From Nitrosomonadales bacterium (GTDB lineage: Bacteria; Pseudomonadota; Gammaproteobacteria; Burkholderiales; SG8-39), in the NCBI GenBank assembly GCA_005240145.1, contig SBAS01000097.1, forward strand, positions 1 to 43,852: a stretch of 43,852 nt of DNA. The letters are read 5' to 3'. The notes beneath the pieces are model-generated. The model searched no databases. It was not told where the DNA came from and was given only the letters and a program-made list of their open reading frames with translations. Positions 25,912-33,643 of the stretch are shown here, piece by piece (within the stretch, counting starts at the first letter, position 1; each line of letters starts with the position of its first letter). The translations under genes and the position numbers were made by a program.

Positions 25912-27639
25912 CTAGAGCCTGCCGGCTTGGGGCATCAGCGACTGCAGGTCGATCCGCTGCAGTGCCCCGTGCGGGCAGGCGCGCTCGCGCGCCGGTCCGG
26001 TCGGCAACGAATCGCACAGGTCGCATTTCGTCGCCTTGAGGATTGGATCCTTCGACGCCGGGTCGAGCACCGGCCGGCCGTCGAGTTCGCGAATCTGGAC
26101 CAGGCGGATGTTGTCGTACGGGCAGGAGTTGGCGCAGCTGCCGCAGCCGGTGCAGGTGAGGTCGTTGATCACGACCGTTCCACCGCTGACGGTGCGGTGG
26201 ATCGCACCGGTCGGGCAACCGATCATGCATACCGGATCGACGCAGTGCATGCACGCGTTCGCCACCATCCAGTGGCCGAACGTGCTGCCATGGCGTACAA
26301 AGCGAGGGTTGCCGCCGTGGGTGTCGGCGCAGGCGCGCACGCAATCATCGCAGCGCACGCATTTTTCCAGGTCGATGAGCATCGTCTTGGTGCCGTTGAT
26401 GAAACGCTCTTCCACCGACCACTCGAGAAACGCGTCGTGGGCAATCGGCCGCGCCGCAGCGTCGATCAGGCGGCTGCGCGGCGGCGAGATGCGGGGAAAC
26501 ACGTGCTCGGCGAGGACGGAGTAGGGGATGCGCAACACGTGCAAATAGCCGAGCGCCGAAAGGCTGGTTTCGAAGGGGCAGTCCTGGCCGCTTTTCCAGG
26601 CTTCGTACAGTTCGTCCAGACCGTACTGGTCGCCGTTGCGCAGGTAGGTCAGGGTACGTGTGCCGGCGCCCAGGCCGATCGAGACGCGGCCGAAGCCGCC
26701 CGTGACCAGCAGCAGTCCGTCGGGGTAGTCGCCCTGCACGGCGACGCGCGGTTCCGCCGCCGCCACGCTTTGCTGCGTGGTCTTGCCGCTCTTGAATTCG
26801 ACGTTCCATTCGAACGAGCCATAGGTCTCGAACAGGGTCTCGGCCGCAATATTCTGCAGTGCCTTCGGATCCAGCCCGGCGAGCAGCGGATGCTCGGCGA
26901 GGTGGCGGCTGAGCTGGCTGCCGCGGTAACCCTGCTCAATGTTCCGCCGCCAGGTTTCGTCGCGATTCTTGATGTCGCGCAGCGCTTGCCAGCGCAATTC
27001 CAGCACGCGGCACTCGGTTTCCGCATACACGGTCGCGGTGCGCCGCACGCGACCAAGTGCAGCGACCTCGCCAAACAGGGAGCTTGGCGGCAGGATCGCG
27101 GTCTTGAACTCCGCCGCCAGGGGCGGCACGCGATTCACGCCCGCGCCAACGGCGACGCCCTCTCCGAAAAGCTCGGCGACATTCTCGATTTCGAGCAGCG
27201 AAACTCGCTTCTCGCCCGTGCCGCCAGGGCGTGCGCTGCTGGCGGCGTAGAGCCGCGTATCGCGCGCTTCCGGAATCCGCGAGCGGCGAAAAGGCTCAAG
27301 CAGCAGATCCATCCAGTTGCGCTTCTGCTTCGCTGTCCGCCCAAGCACACGCTGCGGGAGCCCGGGCGCCAATACGGCGCGCAGCGTACCGGAGAGCACG
27401 AGGAATGCGGAATTGCCGTAGTCACCTTCGCGCACCAGCAGCTCACCGGGCCGGTACACAGCAATCCGGCAATCGTTGCGCAGGATGCCGCGCAGCGGCG
27501 CGGCGCTCGGAAAGCGCGTCGCATCGATCGAAGAGAACTCAGGCCGGCCGAGGATTTCGGAAACGATCTCCTCGGACATCTCCGGATCAAACGGCGCGTC
27601 CCAGCGCTTGGGACGCTGCAGGATATGCGTGTCGCTCAT
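25912..27639 (-). CDS. Cyclic-nucleotide-binding-like domains fused to a multi-[4Fe-4S] ferredoxin
   Basis: A 575-residue cytoplasmic protein without signal or membrane helix. Residues 44-220 resemble one CRP-type sensor domain (YRPGELLVREGDYGNSAFLVLSG, then SSLFGEVAALGRVRRTATVYA), split by an insert of about 80 residues. Residues 240-400 resemble a second (HPLLAGLDPKALQNIA, NGDQYGLDELYEA). The C-terminal part is a DmsB/NrfC-like ferredoxin with three full cluster motifs (CVRCDDCVRAC, CMHCVDPVCMIGC, CTGCGSCANSC). A fourth (CDLC, then PARERACPHG) lacks the usual extra cysteine. It is the second gene of the cytochrome cluster, 38 bp upstream of the cytochrome b gene's region and directly before it. 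Ligand-gated electron transfer is inferred; the sensor ligand is unknown. Confidence 0.85.
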   Translation of the reverse strand: MSDTHILQRPKRWDAPFDPEMSEEIVSEILGRPEFSSIDATRFPSAAPLRGILRNDCRIAVYRPGELLVREGDYGNSAFLVLSGTLRAVLAPGLPQRVLGRTAKQKRNWMDLLLEPFRRSRIPEARDTRLYAASSARPGGTGEKRVSLLEIENVAELFGEGVAVGAGVNRVPPLAAEFKTAILPPSSLFGEVAALGRVRRTATVYAETECRVLELRWQALRDIKNRDETWRRNIEQGYRGSQLSRHLAEHPLLAGLDPKALQNIAAETLFETYGSFEWNVEFKSGKTTQQSVAAAEPRVAVQGDYPDGLLLVTGGFGRVSIGLGAGTRTLTYLRNGDQYGLDELYEAWKSGQDCPFETSLSALGYLHVLRIPYSVLAEHVFPRISPPRSRLIDAAARPIAHDAFLEWSVEERFINGTKTMLIDLEKCVRCDDCVRACADTHGGNPRFVRHGSTFGHWMVANACMHCVDPVCMIGCPTGAIHRTVSGGTVVINDLTCTGCGSCANSCPYDNIRLVQIRELDGRPVLDPASKDPILKATKCDLCDSLPTGPARERACPHGALQRIDLQSLMPQAGRL

Positions 27640-27676
27640 GGGGCCGGAGCGCGCGCGGCGCGGATGCCGCGCGCGG

Positions 27677-28609
27677 CTATTTGTAGCTGCCCTTGGCGGG
27701 CAACTGCGCCTTGACCTTGGCCGAGACGTCCTTGTCCTTCAGCGCGTCGGCGAGCTTGCGTGCGGCGTCGCTGGTCGGCTTGTCGAGCACCGCTTTGACT
27801 TCCGCGGTGTCCGCCACGGAGGCCAGCGCCTTGCGCGCGTCTTCGGCGCGCTTCTTTTGCAGCGCCGCGTACTTGGGGTGGTCCGATTTCCCGGCCGCCG
27901 CGGTCGCCGACACCAGCTTTGCGGCCTGGCCGACGACGAACAGGCGCGCCAGTTCGGCGGCATTCATCTCCGCATTGGTGGTGATATTCGGCGGATAGAA
28001 GCGGTGCCGCACGCTGCCCTGCGAGTACGCCAGCAATTCGAACTCCGGTTCTCCCGGATGGCCCGCCTCGAGCATCTTCGACAGCACGTCGCCTTTCAAC
28101 TTCGGATGCGCGAGCCCGTGGCACTCCATGCAGTTGGCGGCGATGTCATAGGTCATGAACGACCAGATCATGCCGGACTTGCGGGCGTCCGCCAGGCGCT
28201 TTTGCTTGTTCGCCGGCGACTCCTTCTTCGGATCCTCGATGCCGTCACCGTAATTGTTGTGCACGTCGCGCCAGTCCGACGAGGCGCCGTGGCAGCTCTC
28301 GCAGGACGGGCCCGAGTTGACTGCCGGCTTGGCGGTCGGCGACGCCTTGGTTTCAGTGAAGTGGCACAGGACGCAGGTCGGGTTGGCACGCATGCTTCCT
28401 CCGCCGGCGGCGGCGAGGATCTTCTTCGATTCTTCCTTCTTGTGGATGTCCTGGAACGACTTGTTGTGCTTGGTCTTCTTCCAGACCTCGGCCTCGGCCT
28501 CGTGGCACTTTTCGCACTTGCGTGCGCCCTCGTTGAAGGACTGCGCCTGGGCATCGAGTACGGCCAGGCCCAGGGCAAGTGCGAGAAGTCTTACGACGGA
28601 TTTCAGCAT
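27677..28609 (-). CDS. Periplasmic tetrahaem cytochrome c (c554-like)
   Basis: The 310-residue product has a signal peptide (LLALALGLAVLDAQAQ) and four CXXCH motifs: KCEKCH (32), TCVLCH (79), SCESCH (103) and NCMECH (160), spaced as in cytochrome c554-type proteins. Extra histidines such as KTKHNKSF and DVHNNY could be axial ligands. The C-terminal third is Ala/Lys-rich and helical without haem motifs. An ATG four codons upstream is possible, but the one at 28607-28609 has GGGGG five bases ahead of it, so it was chosen. It is the first gene of the minus-strand cytochrome cluster and lies 37 bp upstream of the ferredoxin-fusion gene. Confidence 0.88.
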   Translation of the reverse strand: MLKSVVRLLALALGLAVLDAQAQSFNEGARKCEKCHEAEAEVWKKTKHNKSFQDIHKKEESKKILAAAGGGSMRANPTCVLCHFTETKASPTAKPAVNSGPSCESCHGASSDWRDVHNNYGDGIEDPKKESPANKQKRLADARKSGMIWSFMTYDIAANCMECHGLAHPKLKGDVLSKMLEAGHPGEPEFELLAYSQGSVRHRFYPPNITTNAEMNAAELARLFVVGQAAKLVSATAAAGKSDHPKYAALQKKRAEDARKALASVADTAEVKAVLDKPTSDAARKLADALKDKDVSAKVKAQLPAKGSYK

Positions 28610-28698
28610 TGATGCCCCCATTTCGGTGGAACGTCTGCCACCTGGCGCGACTCCGGGGCACTCCCGGCAGCCAGCCTTATGTTTGTCGGTCTCTGCGC

Positions 28699-28730
28699 CC
28701 TATAGCGGTAGATGCCCTTTTGGAAAAGGG
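28699..28730 (-). promoter_or_regulatory. Candidate promoter and overlapping 16-bp dyad upstream of the cytochrome cluster
   Basis: On the minus strand TTTTCC (28727-28722) and TATAGG (28704-28699) are 17 bp apart, a fair sigma-70 spacing with a decent -10. The -35 sits inside a perfect dyad, CCCTTTT-GG-AAAAGGG (28715-28730). It is about 100 bp upstream of the tetrahaem cytochrome ATG, in the 184-bp gap shared with a divergent MFS gene. The 2-bp centre argues for a protein operator rather than an RNA hairpin. The regulator is unknown. Confidence 0.4.
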
Positions 28731-28793
28731 TTGCCGGGCGCTCCGCGAACGCCCGATTGCCTGTGGTTGTCGCCTCATGCGAGACTCCAAAGC

Positions 28794-30002
28794 ATGCCCA
28801 ACCGCTTCCTGGTCCCCTTCCTCAACCTGGGGCACCTGCTCGATCACCTCGCCATGCTGGTCTTTCCCACCGCCGTGGTGGCGATCGGCCGCGAGTGGGG
28901 CAGGCCTTATGCCGAACTGCTGCCGCTTGCGCTGGGCAGCTTCATCGCCTTTGGCGTGTTCGCGATTCCCGCCGGCTGGCTCGCGGACCACTGGAGCCGC
29001 TACAAGGTGATGGTGCTGTTTTTCGTCGGCATCGGCGTGTCGCTGTTCTGCACCGGCCTCGCGCAATCTTCGTGGCAGATCGCCCTCGGCCTGACGGTGA
29101 CCGGTGCATTCGCCGCGATCTATCACCCGGTCGGCATCGCGATGCTGGTCGCGGAGCCGAAGAACATGGGCCGCCTGCTTGGCTGGAACGGCCTGTGGGG
29201 AAACCTCGGCCTCGCGTCGGCGGCGCTGCTCACCGGGGCGCTGGTGGACGCTTTTGGCTGGCGCGCGGCGTTCTTCGTGCCCGGAGTGCTGTGCGTTCTT
29301 GCGGGAATTTCGTTCCTTTTTCTCGTCAAGGACTCGGGCAAGGTGAAGAAGACCTCCAAGTCGCTCGGGCTGCACGTCGACGCACGCATGATGGCGCGCA
29401 TCTTCGCCATCATGCTCATCGCCACCGCCTGCGGCGGCATCATCTTCAACTCGACCACCATTTCCATGCCCAAGGTGTTCGACGAGCGCCTCTCGGCGCT
29501 GACGCAGACCAATTTCGGCATCGGACTGCTGGTCGCGGTGGTCTACACCATGGCCGCCTTCGCCCAGGTGGTGATGGGCGCGCTCATCGACCGCATGGAA
29601 CTGCGCCGTCTCATGATCGGCGTCGGCCTGGTGCAGATTCCCATGCTCTGGCTCGCCGCCAATCTCGATGGCTGGGCAATGCTCGTGGTGGCCCTGTTCA
29701 TGATGCTGGGGGTGTTCGGGCAGATCCCGTTGAATGACGCCATTGTCGGCAGGTACGTCGCCGATGAGTACCGCGCCCGCGTGCTCGGCGTGCGCTATGT
29801 CGTGTCGCTCGGTGTTGCCGCGGTGGCGGTGCCGATGATCGCCGCCCTGCACAAGACGGCGGGCGGGTTCAGCAACGTGTTCCTGGTGCTCGCGGTCCTC
29901 GCGAGCGGCGTATTTATCGCCGCTTGGTTCTTCCCGTCGCGGGCCGAGCTCACTGCGCACAAGGAGACACTGGCGAGCCGGGAGCAAGCACAGGCCACCT
30001 GA
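28794..30002 (+). CDS. MFS transporter
   Basis: A 402-residue major facilitator with about twelve membrane segments. The N-terminal half begins RFLVPFLNLGHLLDHLAMLVFP, and the loop 2-3 motif is GWLADHWSRYKVM. A short basic loop (KVKKTSKSLGLHVDARMM) separates the halves. The open frame reaches far upstream, but only from the ATG at 28794 is there membrane-protein sequence. The opening resembles fosmidomycin-resistance-type transporters, yet the substrate cannot be assigned. Its stop abuts the IS remnant at 30003; the C-terminus (ETLASREQAQAT) may be native or may have been set by the insertion. Confidence 0.85.
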   Translation: MPNRFLVPFLNLGHLLDHLAMLVFPTAVVAIGREWGRPYAELLPLALGSFIAFGVFAIPAGWLADHWSRYKVMVLFFVGIGVSLFCTGLAQSSWQIALGLTVTGAFAAIYHPVGIAMLVAEPKNMGRLLGWNGLWGNLGLASAALLTGALVDAFGWRAAFFVPGVLCVLAGISFLFLVKDSGKVKKTSKSLGLHVDARMMARIFAIMLIATACGGIIFNSTTISMPKVFDERLSALTQTNFGIGLLVAVVYTMAAFAQVVMGALIDRMELRRLMIGVGLVQIPMLWLAANLDGWAMLVVALFMMLGVFGQIPLNDAIVGRYVADEYRARVLGVRYVVSLGVAAVAVPMIAALHKTAGGFSNVFLVLAVLASGVFIAAWFFPSRAELTAHKETLASREQAQAT

Positions 30003-30107
30003 GGCCATCTGCTCTTCAGTAAAACGACTCTTCTTCATGGGCTCCTCGCTGGTAGGCGGGAGCCATTCTCTCAAGTTACGATTGGTCCAAAGAACCTGGG
30101 CAGGTCA
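30003..30107 (-). mobile_element. Truncated end of an IS3-family element (5' end of orfA)
   Basis: On the minus strand a TGACCTG start at 30107, typical of IS3-family ends, leads into an ATG at 30034-30036. That opens MKKSRFTEEQMA, the standard N-terminus of IS3-family OrfA transposases. Homology stops after about 12 codons at the end of the MFS gene, so only about 105 bp of the element remain. The matching other end and any target duplication are not visible. The exact IS cannot be named from this fragment. Confidence 0.7.
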
Positions 30108-30140
30108 AAAGCACCGGACAGGGAGCTGGCGACCCCTATG

Positions 30141-30148
30141 TGATATCA
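30141..30148. promoter_or_regulatory. Palindrome upstream of vapB, candidate autoregulatory operator
   Basis: TGATATCA is a perfect 8-bp palindrome inside a looser 14-bp dyad (30138-30151), 28 bp before the antitoxin ATG. TATCAT within it could serve as a -10. Toxin-antitoxin complexes usually bind such sites to repress their own operon; that use here is inferred. Confidence 0.3.
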
Positions 30149-30176
30149 TGTTCCGTCATCATTCATCAGCTGGCGT

Positions 30177-30401
30177 ATGCGGACCATCATTGATCTTCCC
30201 GACCGGCAGCTCGAGGCGCTCGGGCGTATTTCGAAGCGCCGCAAGCTCTCGCGCGCCGAGCTGATCCGGCAGGCGGTGGAACGTTACCTCGCGGAGCACA
30301 CGCCGGAACGCGGCGCGGCGTTTGGGCTGTGGAAGCGCGTCGGTACGCGCGAAGACGGCGTCGCCTATCAAAAGCGGTTGCGCCGGGAGTGGGGCCGTTG
30401 A
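30177..30401 (+). CDS. Ribbon-helix-helix antitoxin (CopG/VapB-like)
   Basis: The 74-residue product begins with a beta-strand and two helices of the ribbon-helix-helix fold (MRTIIDLPDRQLEALGRISKRRKLSRAELIRQAVERYLAEH). The basic C-terminal tail (AFGLWKRVGTREDGVAYQKRLRREW) is the likely toxin-binding part. It is followed by a PIN-domain toxin whose start overlaps its stop by 4 bp, the usual antitoxin-first order. It would neutralise the toxin and repress the operon. It sits just beyond an IS remnant, in what looks like an insertion site. Confidence 0.88.
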   Translation: MRTIIDLPDRQLEALGRISKRRKLSRAELIRQAVERYLAEHTPERGAAFGLWKRVGTREDGVAYQKRLRREWGR

Positions 30402-30760
30402 GGGCGCTGTTCGACACGAACATCCTTATCGACTACCTGAACGGCGTCGAAGCCGCGAAGGAGGAACTGGCGCGCTACGAACGGCCGGCGATCAGCGTCA
30501 TCTCCTGGATCGAAGTGCTCGCTGGGACCCGCTCTGAGGTGGAGGCTGATTCACGGAATTTCCTCGCGACTTTCGAGCGCATTGAACTCGGCGAGGCGAT
30601 CGCGGACCGGGCGGTGGCCTTGAGGCGTGCGGCGAAAATGCGCGTGCCGGACGCCATCATTCTGGCGACGGCGCGAGTCGAAAACCTGGTTCTGGTGACA
30701 CGCAACACCAAGGACTTCCCGGCCGATGCGCCGGGAATCAGGGTGCCTTACCGGATTTGA
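30398..30760 (+). CDS. PIN-domain toxin ribonuclease (VapC-like)
   Basis: The 120-residue product is a PIN-domain RNase of toxin-antitoxin type. The acidic active-site residues are present: Asp in ALFDTNILIDYL, Glu in SWIEVLAGT, Asp in RVPDAIILATA and Asp in TRNTKDFP. The start is taken as TTG at 30398-30400, which overlaps the antitoxin stop (TTGA) and has GGGAG about 8 bp upstream; a GTG three codons earlier is the alternative. Its 3' end overlaps the end of the convergent acyl-CoA-dehydrogenase-like gene by 23 bp. Confidence 0.88.
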   Translation: MRALFDTNILIDYLNGVEAAKEELARYERPAISVISWIEVLAGTRSEVEADSRNFLATFERIELGEAIADRAVALRRAAKMRVPDAIILATARVENLVLVTRNTKDFPADAPGIRVPYRI

Positions 30761-31664
30761 GACGTTCCCACGCGCGCTGCGTGCGCAGTTCGCGCGCGCC
30801 GCCCGCTACTTTCAGCAGTTCACGGTCCCGCGCCCAGCGCAGTGCCGCCGGATCCGTCGCCGCAGCCTGCCAGAAGGCCTCGGTTTCGGCGATCAGGCCG
30901 GCGCCGATCGCCATCGCCCCGGCGAGCGCGATGTGCGTCTCGGCCTCCGTCGCCGGCATGTCGGCGATCTTGCCCAGCGCGGCGAGCAGCGCCGAAAGTC
31001 GCTCGAGCCAGCCCTGCGGCCAGGACAGGCGTTGGCCTTCGCGCATCAGGTAGGACAGCACCGCGGCCTGCACGTGGATGTCCTCGACGGTGCGGAAAGG
31101 CTTGACGTAGTTGGCGTAGCCATCGCCCGGCAGCAGCTTGTCCTCTTCGAGTTTCAGGTTCTCGAATTGCAGCTGCGCGTGCGGCACTTCGGGCACGAAT
31201 TTCGTCGCCGGCATGGTTTCAATCTTCAACCCTTGTGCTTTCGAATCCACCCGGGCAATTCGGATGCTCGCCCGGTCTTTGGAGGCGGCTTCGTCGCGTG
31301 CAGCGACGAAGAATAGCGAGCCATCGGGCCCGAGCGTGCTCCAGCGCTTGGCGCCGTTCAGCAGCCAGTCGGCGCCGTCTTTGGTGAGGCGACTCTTGAT
31401 CGCCTTGGGGCTGTTGCCGTCGGCTTCCGTGACACAGAGCGCGCAGATCCGGTCGACGGGAGCATCCGGGAAGAGGGCGCGCAGCGCGGCCTGGTAGCCC
31501 GAGGCGAAGGCCCAGCCGACGCGATCGGCGACGAAGCCGCCGACGATCGCCTGGTGGATGGGGTCGGCATGCGTGCGCGCGATGGCGCGGTGGCGCGGCC
31601 ACCAGTCGGCCACGCTTTCGCAGGGCCGGGCGGCCGCCTGCGAAGCGGAGAGTTGCGGCAGCAT
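30738..31664 (-). CDS. Acyl-CoA dehydrogenase-like flavoprotein (short)
   Basis: A 308-residue protein related to acyl-CoA dehydrogenases. The middle-domain signature is visible as LCVTEADGNSPKAIKSRLTKDGADWLLNGAKRWSTLG, and a helical C-terminal half follows. Family members usually have about 380 residues; here the N-terminal helical domain is shortened, and I cannot place the catalytic glutamate or the FAD-binding C-terminal motif with confidence. The substrate and even catalytic activity are therefore open. The ATG directly abuts the fdhD stop (TGAATG), so it is co-transcribed with moaA and fdhD, an odd companion for molybdenum genes. The 3' end overlaps vapC by 23 bp. Confidence 0.7.
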   Translation of the reverse strand: MLPQLSASQAAARPCESVADWWPRHRAIARTHADPIHQAIVGGFVADRVGWAFASGYQAALRALFPDAPVDRICALCVTEADGNSPKAIKSRLTKDGADWLLNGAKRWSTLGPDGSLFFVAARDEAASKDRASIRIARVDSKAQGLKIETMPATKFVPEVPHAQLQFENLKLEEDKLLPGDGYANYVKPFRTVEDIHVQAAVLSYLMREGQRLSWPQGWLERLSALLAALGKIADMPATEAETHIALAGAMAIGAGLIAETEAFWQAAATDPAALRWARDRELLKVAGGARELRTQRAWERLKSGKAP

Positions 31665-32498
31665 TCAGGCCACCGCGGTCGGCCGGGGTGCGGTCAGCTT
31701 GAGCCGATGCTTGCCCGTGAATGCGAGGTAATGCCGTCCGCTTGCGCGGCCGATCATCGTCAGGCCAACCTGCTGGGCGATCTGGTGGCCCATGTTGGTG
31801 AGCCCGGAGCGCGAGACGAGGAACGGGATGCGCATCTGCGCGCACTTGATCACCATCTCCGAGGTGAGCCTGCCGGTGGTGTAGAAAACCTTGTCCGAGC
31901 CGTCGATGTCCTCGAGCCACATGAACCCCGCGATCGCGTCCACCGCGTTGTGGCGGCCGACATCCTCGACGAACATCAGGATCTCGCCTTCGCGCGTCGC
32001 GAGCGCGCAGCCGTGCACGGCGCCCGCCTGCTTGTAGATGGTCTCGTACTTGCGGACTTTCTCGATGAGGACGAAAAGTTGCGCGTCTTCGAGTTCGACG
32101 CCGTCGCGCAGCTTGACGGCATCAATTTCGGCCATCAGGTCGCCGAACACGGTGCCCTGGCCGCAGCCGGTGGTGACCGTCTTCTTGCCGATTTTTTTCC
32201 GGATGTCCTTCTTCATCTGCCGGGTCACGACGGCAACCGAGTCGGTCTCCCAGTCCACCTGCACCGAGGCGATGTTCGCGATCGATTCGACCAGGCGCTG
32301 GTTGCGCAGGAATCCGATGGCGAGCGCTTCGGGCGCGTGGCCAAGGGTCATCAAGGTGACGAGCTCGCGTTTGTCGAGATAAAGCGTGAGCGGATGCTCC
32401 CCCGCGATCGAGGTCGGCACCATTTCGCCTTTTTCGTTGCACGCCTCGACTTCGTACGTGGCGGGACGCGCCGCGTTCGTGAGCTTGGGTCTAGCCAC
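31665..32498 (-). CDS. fdhD: Formate dehydrogenase accessory sulfurtransferase FdhD
   Basis: FdhD (277 residues from the chosen start) passes sulfur from IscS to the molybdenum cofactor of formate dehydrogenase and is needed for its activity. The active-site cysteine is in [14 protein letters not shown]; the second cysteine found in E. coli (CxxC) is replaced here by glycine. Other hallmarks are [48 protein letters not shown] and [30 protein letters not shown]. Two GTG starts are possible, at 32498 (overlapping the moaA stop by 8 bp) and at 32528; neither has a clear ribosome-binding site. It serves the fdh operon that begins divergently nearby. Confidence 0.92.
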   Translation of the reverse strand: MARPKLTNAARPATYEVEACNEKGEMVPTSIAGEHPLTLYLDKRELVTLMTLGHAPEALAIGFLRNQRLVESIANIASVQVDWETDSVAVVTRQMKKDIRKKIGKKTVTTGCGQGTVFGDLMAEIDAVKLRDGVELEDAQLFVLIEKVRKYETIYKQAGAVHGCALATREGEILMFVEDVGRHNAVDAIAGFMWLEDIDGSDKVFYTTGRLTSEMVIKCAQMRIPFLVSRSGLTNMGHQIAQQVGLTMIGRASGRHYLAFTGKHRLKLTAPRPTAVA

Positions 32499-33564
32499 CG
32501 ATGTAGGACATCTCGACTTTTTTCGCACCGGGTGTTGCCGCAGTCCTGATTTCCGAGTAACGGTCGGATCGGGCCCGCCAGACGGCCGCGACCTGGTCGC
32601 GGATGTCGTCGTCGCTCGCGCCGCCGCGCAGCAGCGATTTCAGGTCGTGGCCAGCTTGCGCGAAAAGGCAGGTGTAGAGCGAGCCTTCGGTCGACAGGCG
32701 CATGCGGTTGCAGTCGCGGCAGAAGGCCTGCGTCACCGAGGAGATGACGCCGATCTCGCCCGCACCGTCCTTGTAGCGCCAGCGCTCGGCGACTTCGCCG
32801 CCGTAATTCGCCTCCACCGGCGCGAGCGGGAACGCTTCGCCGATGCGCCGCACCACCTCCGCCGACGGAATCACGTCGTCCATGCGCCAGCCGTTGGTGC
32901 TGCCTACATCCATGTACTCGATGAAGCGCAGGATGTGCCCAGAGTCGCGCCAGTGGCGCGCCGCCTCGACGATCTGGTGGTCGTTCACGCCGCGCTTCAC
33001 CACCATGTTGATCTTGACCTGCGAGAAGCCCGCATCAGCTGCGGCGGCGATGCCGTCGAGCACTTTCGCCACCGGGAAGTCGGCGTCGTTCATGGCGCGG
33101 AAGGTGGCTTCGTCGAGCGAATCGAGGCTGACCGTGAGGCGGTCCAGGCCCGCGTCCTTCAGCGCCTGCGCGTGCTTCACCAGCGTCGAGCCATTGGTGG
33201 TGAGCGTGAGATCCACCCCCAGCGGCACGAGCATCGCGACCAGGTCCGGCAAGCCCTTGCGCAACAGCGGTTCGCCGCCGGTGAGGCGGATTTTCTTTAC
33301 GCCGAGACCGACGAACGCGCGCGCGAGGCGCGCGATCTCCTCGAAACTCAGGATCGCCGCGTGCGGCAGAAACTTGTAATCGGCGTCGAACACTTCGCGC
33401 GGCATGCAGTAAACGCAGCGGAAGTTGCAACGGTCGGTGACCGAAATGCGCAGGTCGCGCATGCCGCGGCCGAGCGTGTCCGCCAGGGCGCCGTCGTCGT
33501 AGCGGGGGGCTTTCGCCGCCGCCGAACGAGCTTCCGGCCGGATGGAAATAACCTTTTGCGGCAT
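32491..33564 (-). CDS. moaA: GTP 3',8-cyclase MoaA
   Basis: A radical-SAM enzyme of 357 residues for the first step of molybdenum cofactor synthesis. The SAM-cluster motif is CNFRCVYC (Cys46, 50, 53), the second cluster is in [23 protein letters not shown], and the protein ends with the characteristic YIGG. The [16 protein letters not shown] segment is the GGEP motif. The open frame extends upstream; the ATG at 33562-33564 ([11 protein letters not shown]) is preferred, with 33591 as alternative. No clear Shine-Dalgarno supports either. It is divergent from the DUF3305 gene, with a short intergenic region of about 80 bp. Confidence 0.94.
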   Translation of the reverse strand: MPQKVISIRPEARSAAAKAPRYDDGALADTLGRGMRDLRISVTDRCNFRCVYCMPREVFDADYKFLPHAAILSFEEIARLARAFVGLGVKKIRLTGGEPLLRKGLPDLVAMLVPLGVDLTLTTNGSTLVKHAQALKDAGLDRLTVSLDSLDEATFRAMNDADFPVAKVLDGIAAAADAGFSQVKINMVVKRGVNDHQIVEAARHWRDSGHILRFIEYMDVGSTNGWRMDDVIPSAEVVRRIGEAFPLAPVEANYGGEVAERWRYKDGAGEIGVISSVTQAFCRDCNRMRLSTEGSLYTCLFAQAGHDLKSLLRGGASDDDIRDQVAAVWRARSDRYSEIRTAATPGAKKVEMSYIGG

Positions 33565-33643
33565 GGGTTTATTGGAACTGCGGAGAACCATGGCGATGAT
33601 ATAGCAGTATAGTTCGTCCCGGACAGAAAACAGCTTTAACGTC

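Noticed and set aside
28677-30074. A 465-codon minus-strand frame that starts with a transposase-like N-terminus
   Set aside because: Only the first 12 or so codons after the internal ATG at 30036 are transposase; the rest is antisense to the MFS gene. It is an IS remnant, not a gene.
33565-33643. Molybdenum cofactor riboswitch before moaA
   Set aside because: The gap is only about 80 bp and I saw no set of paired stems of the kind such a leader needs.
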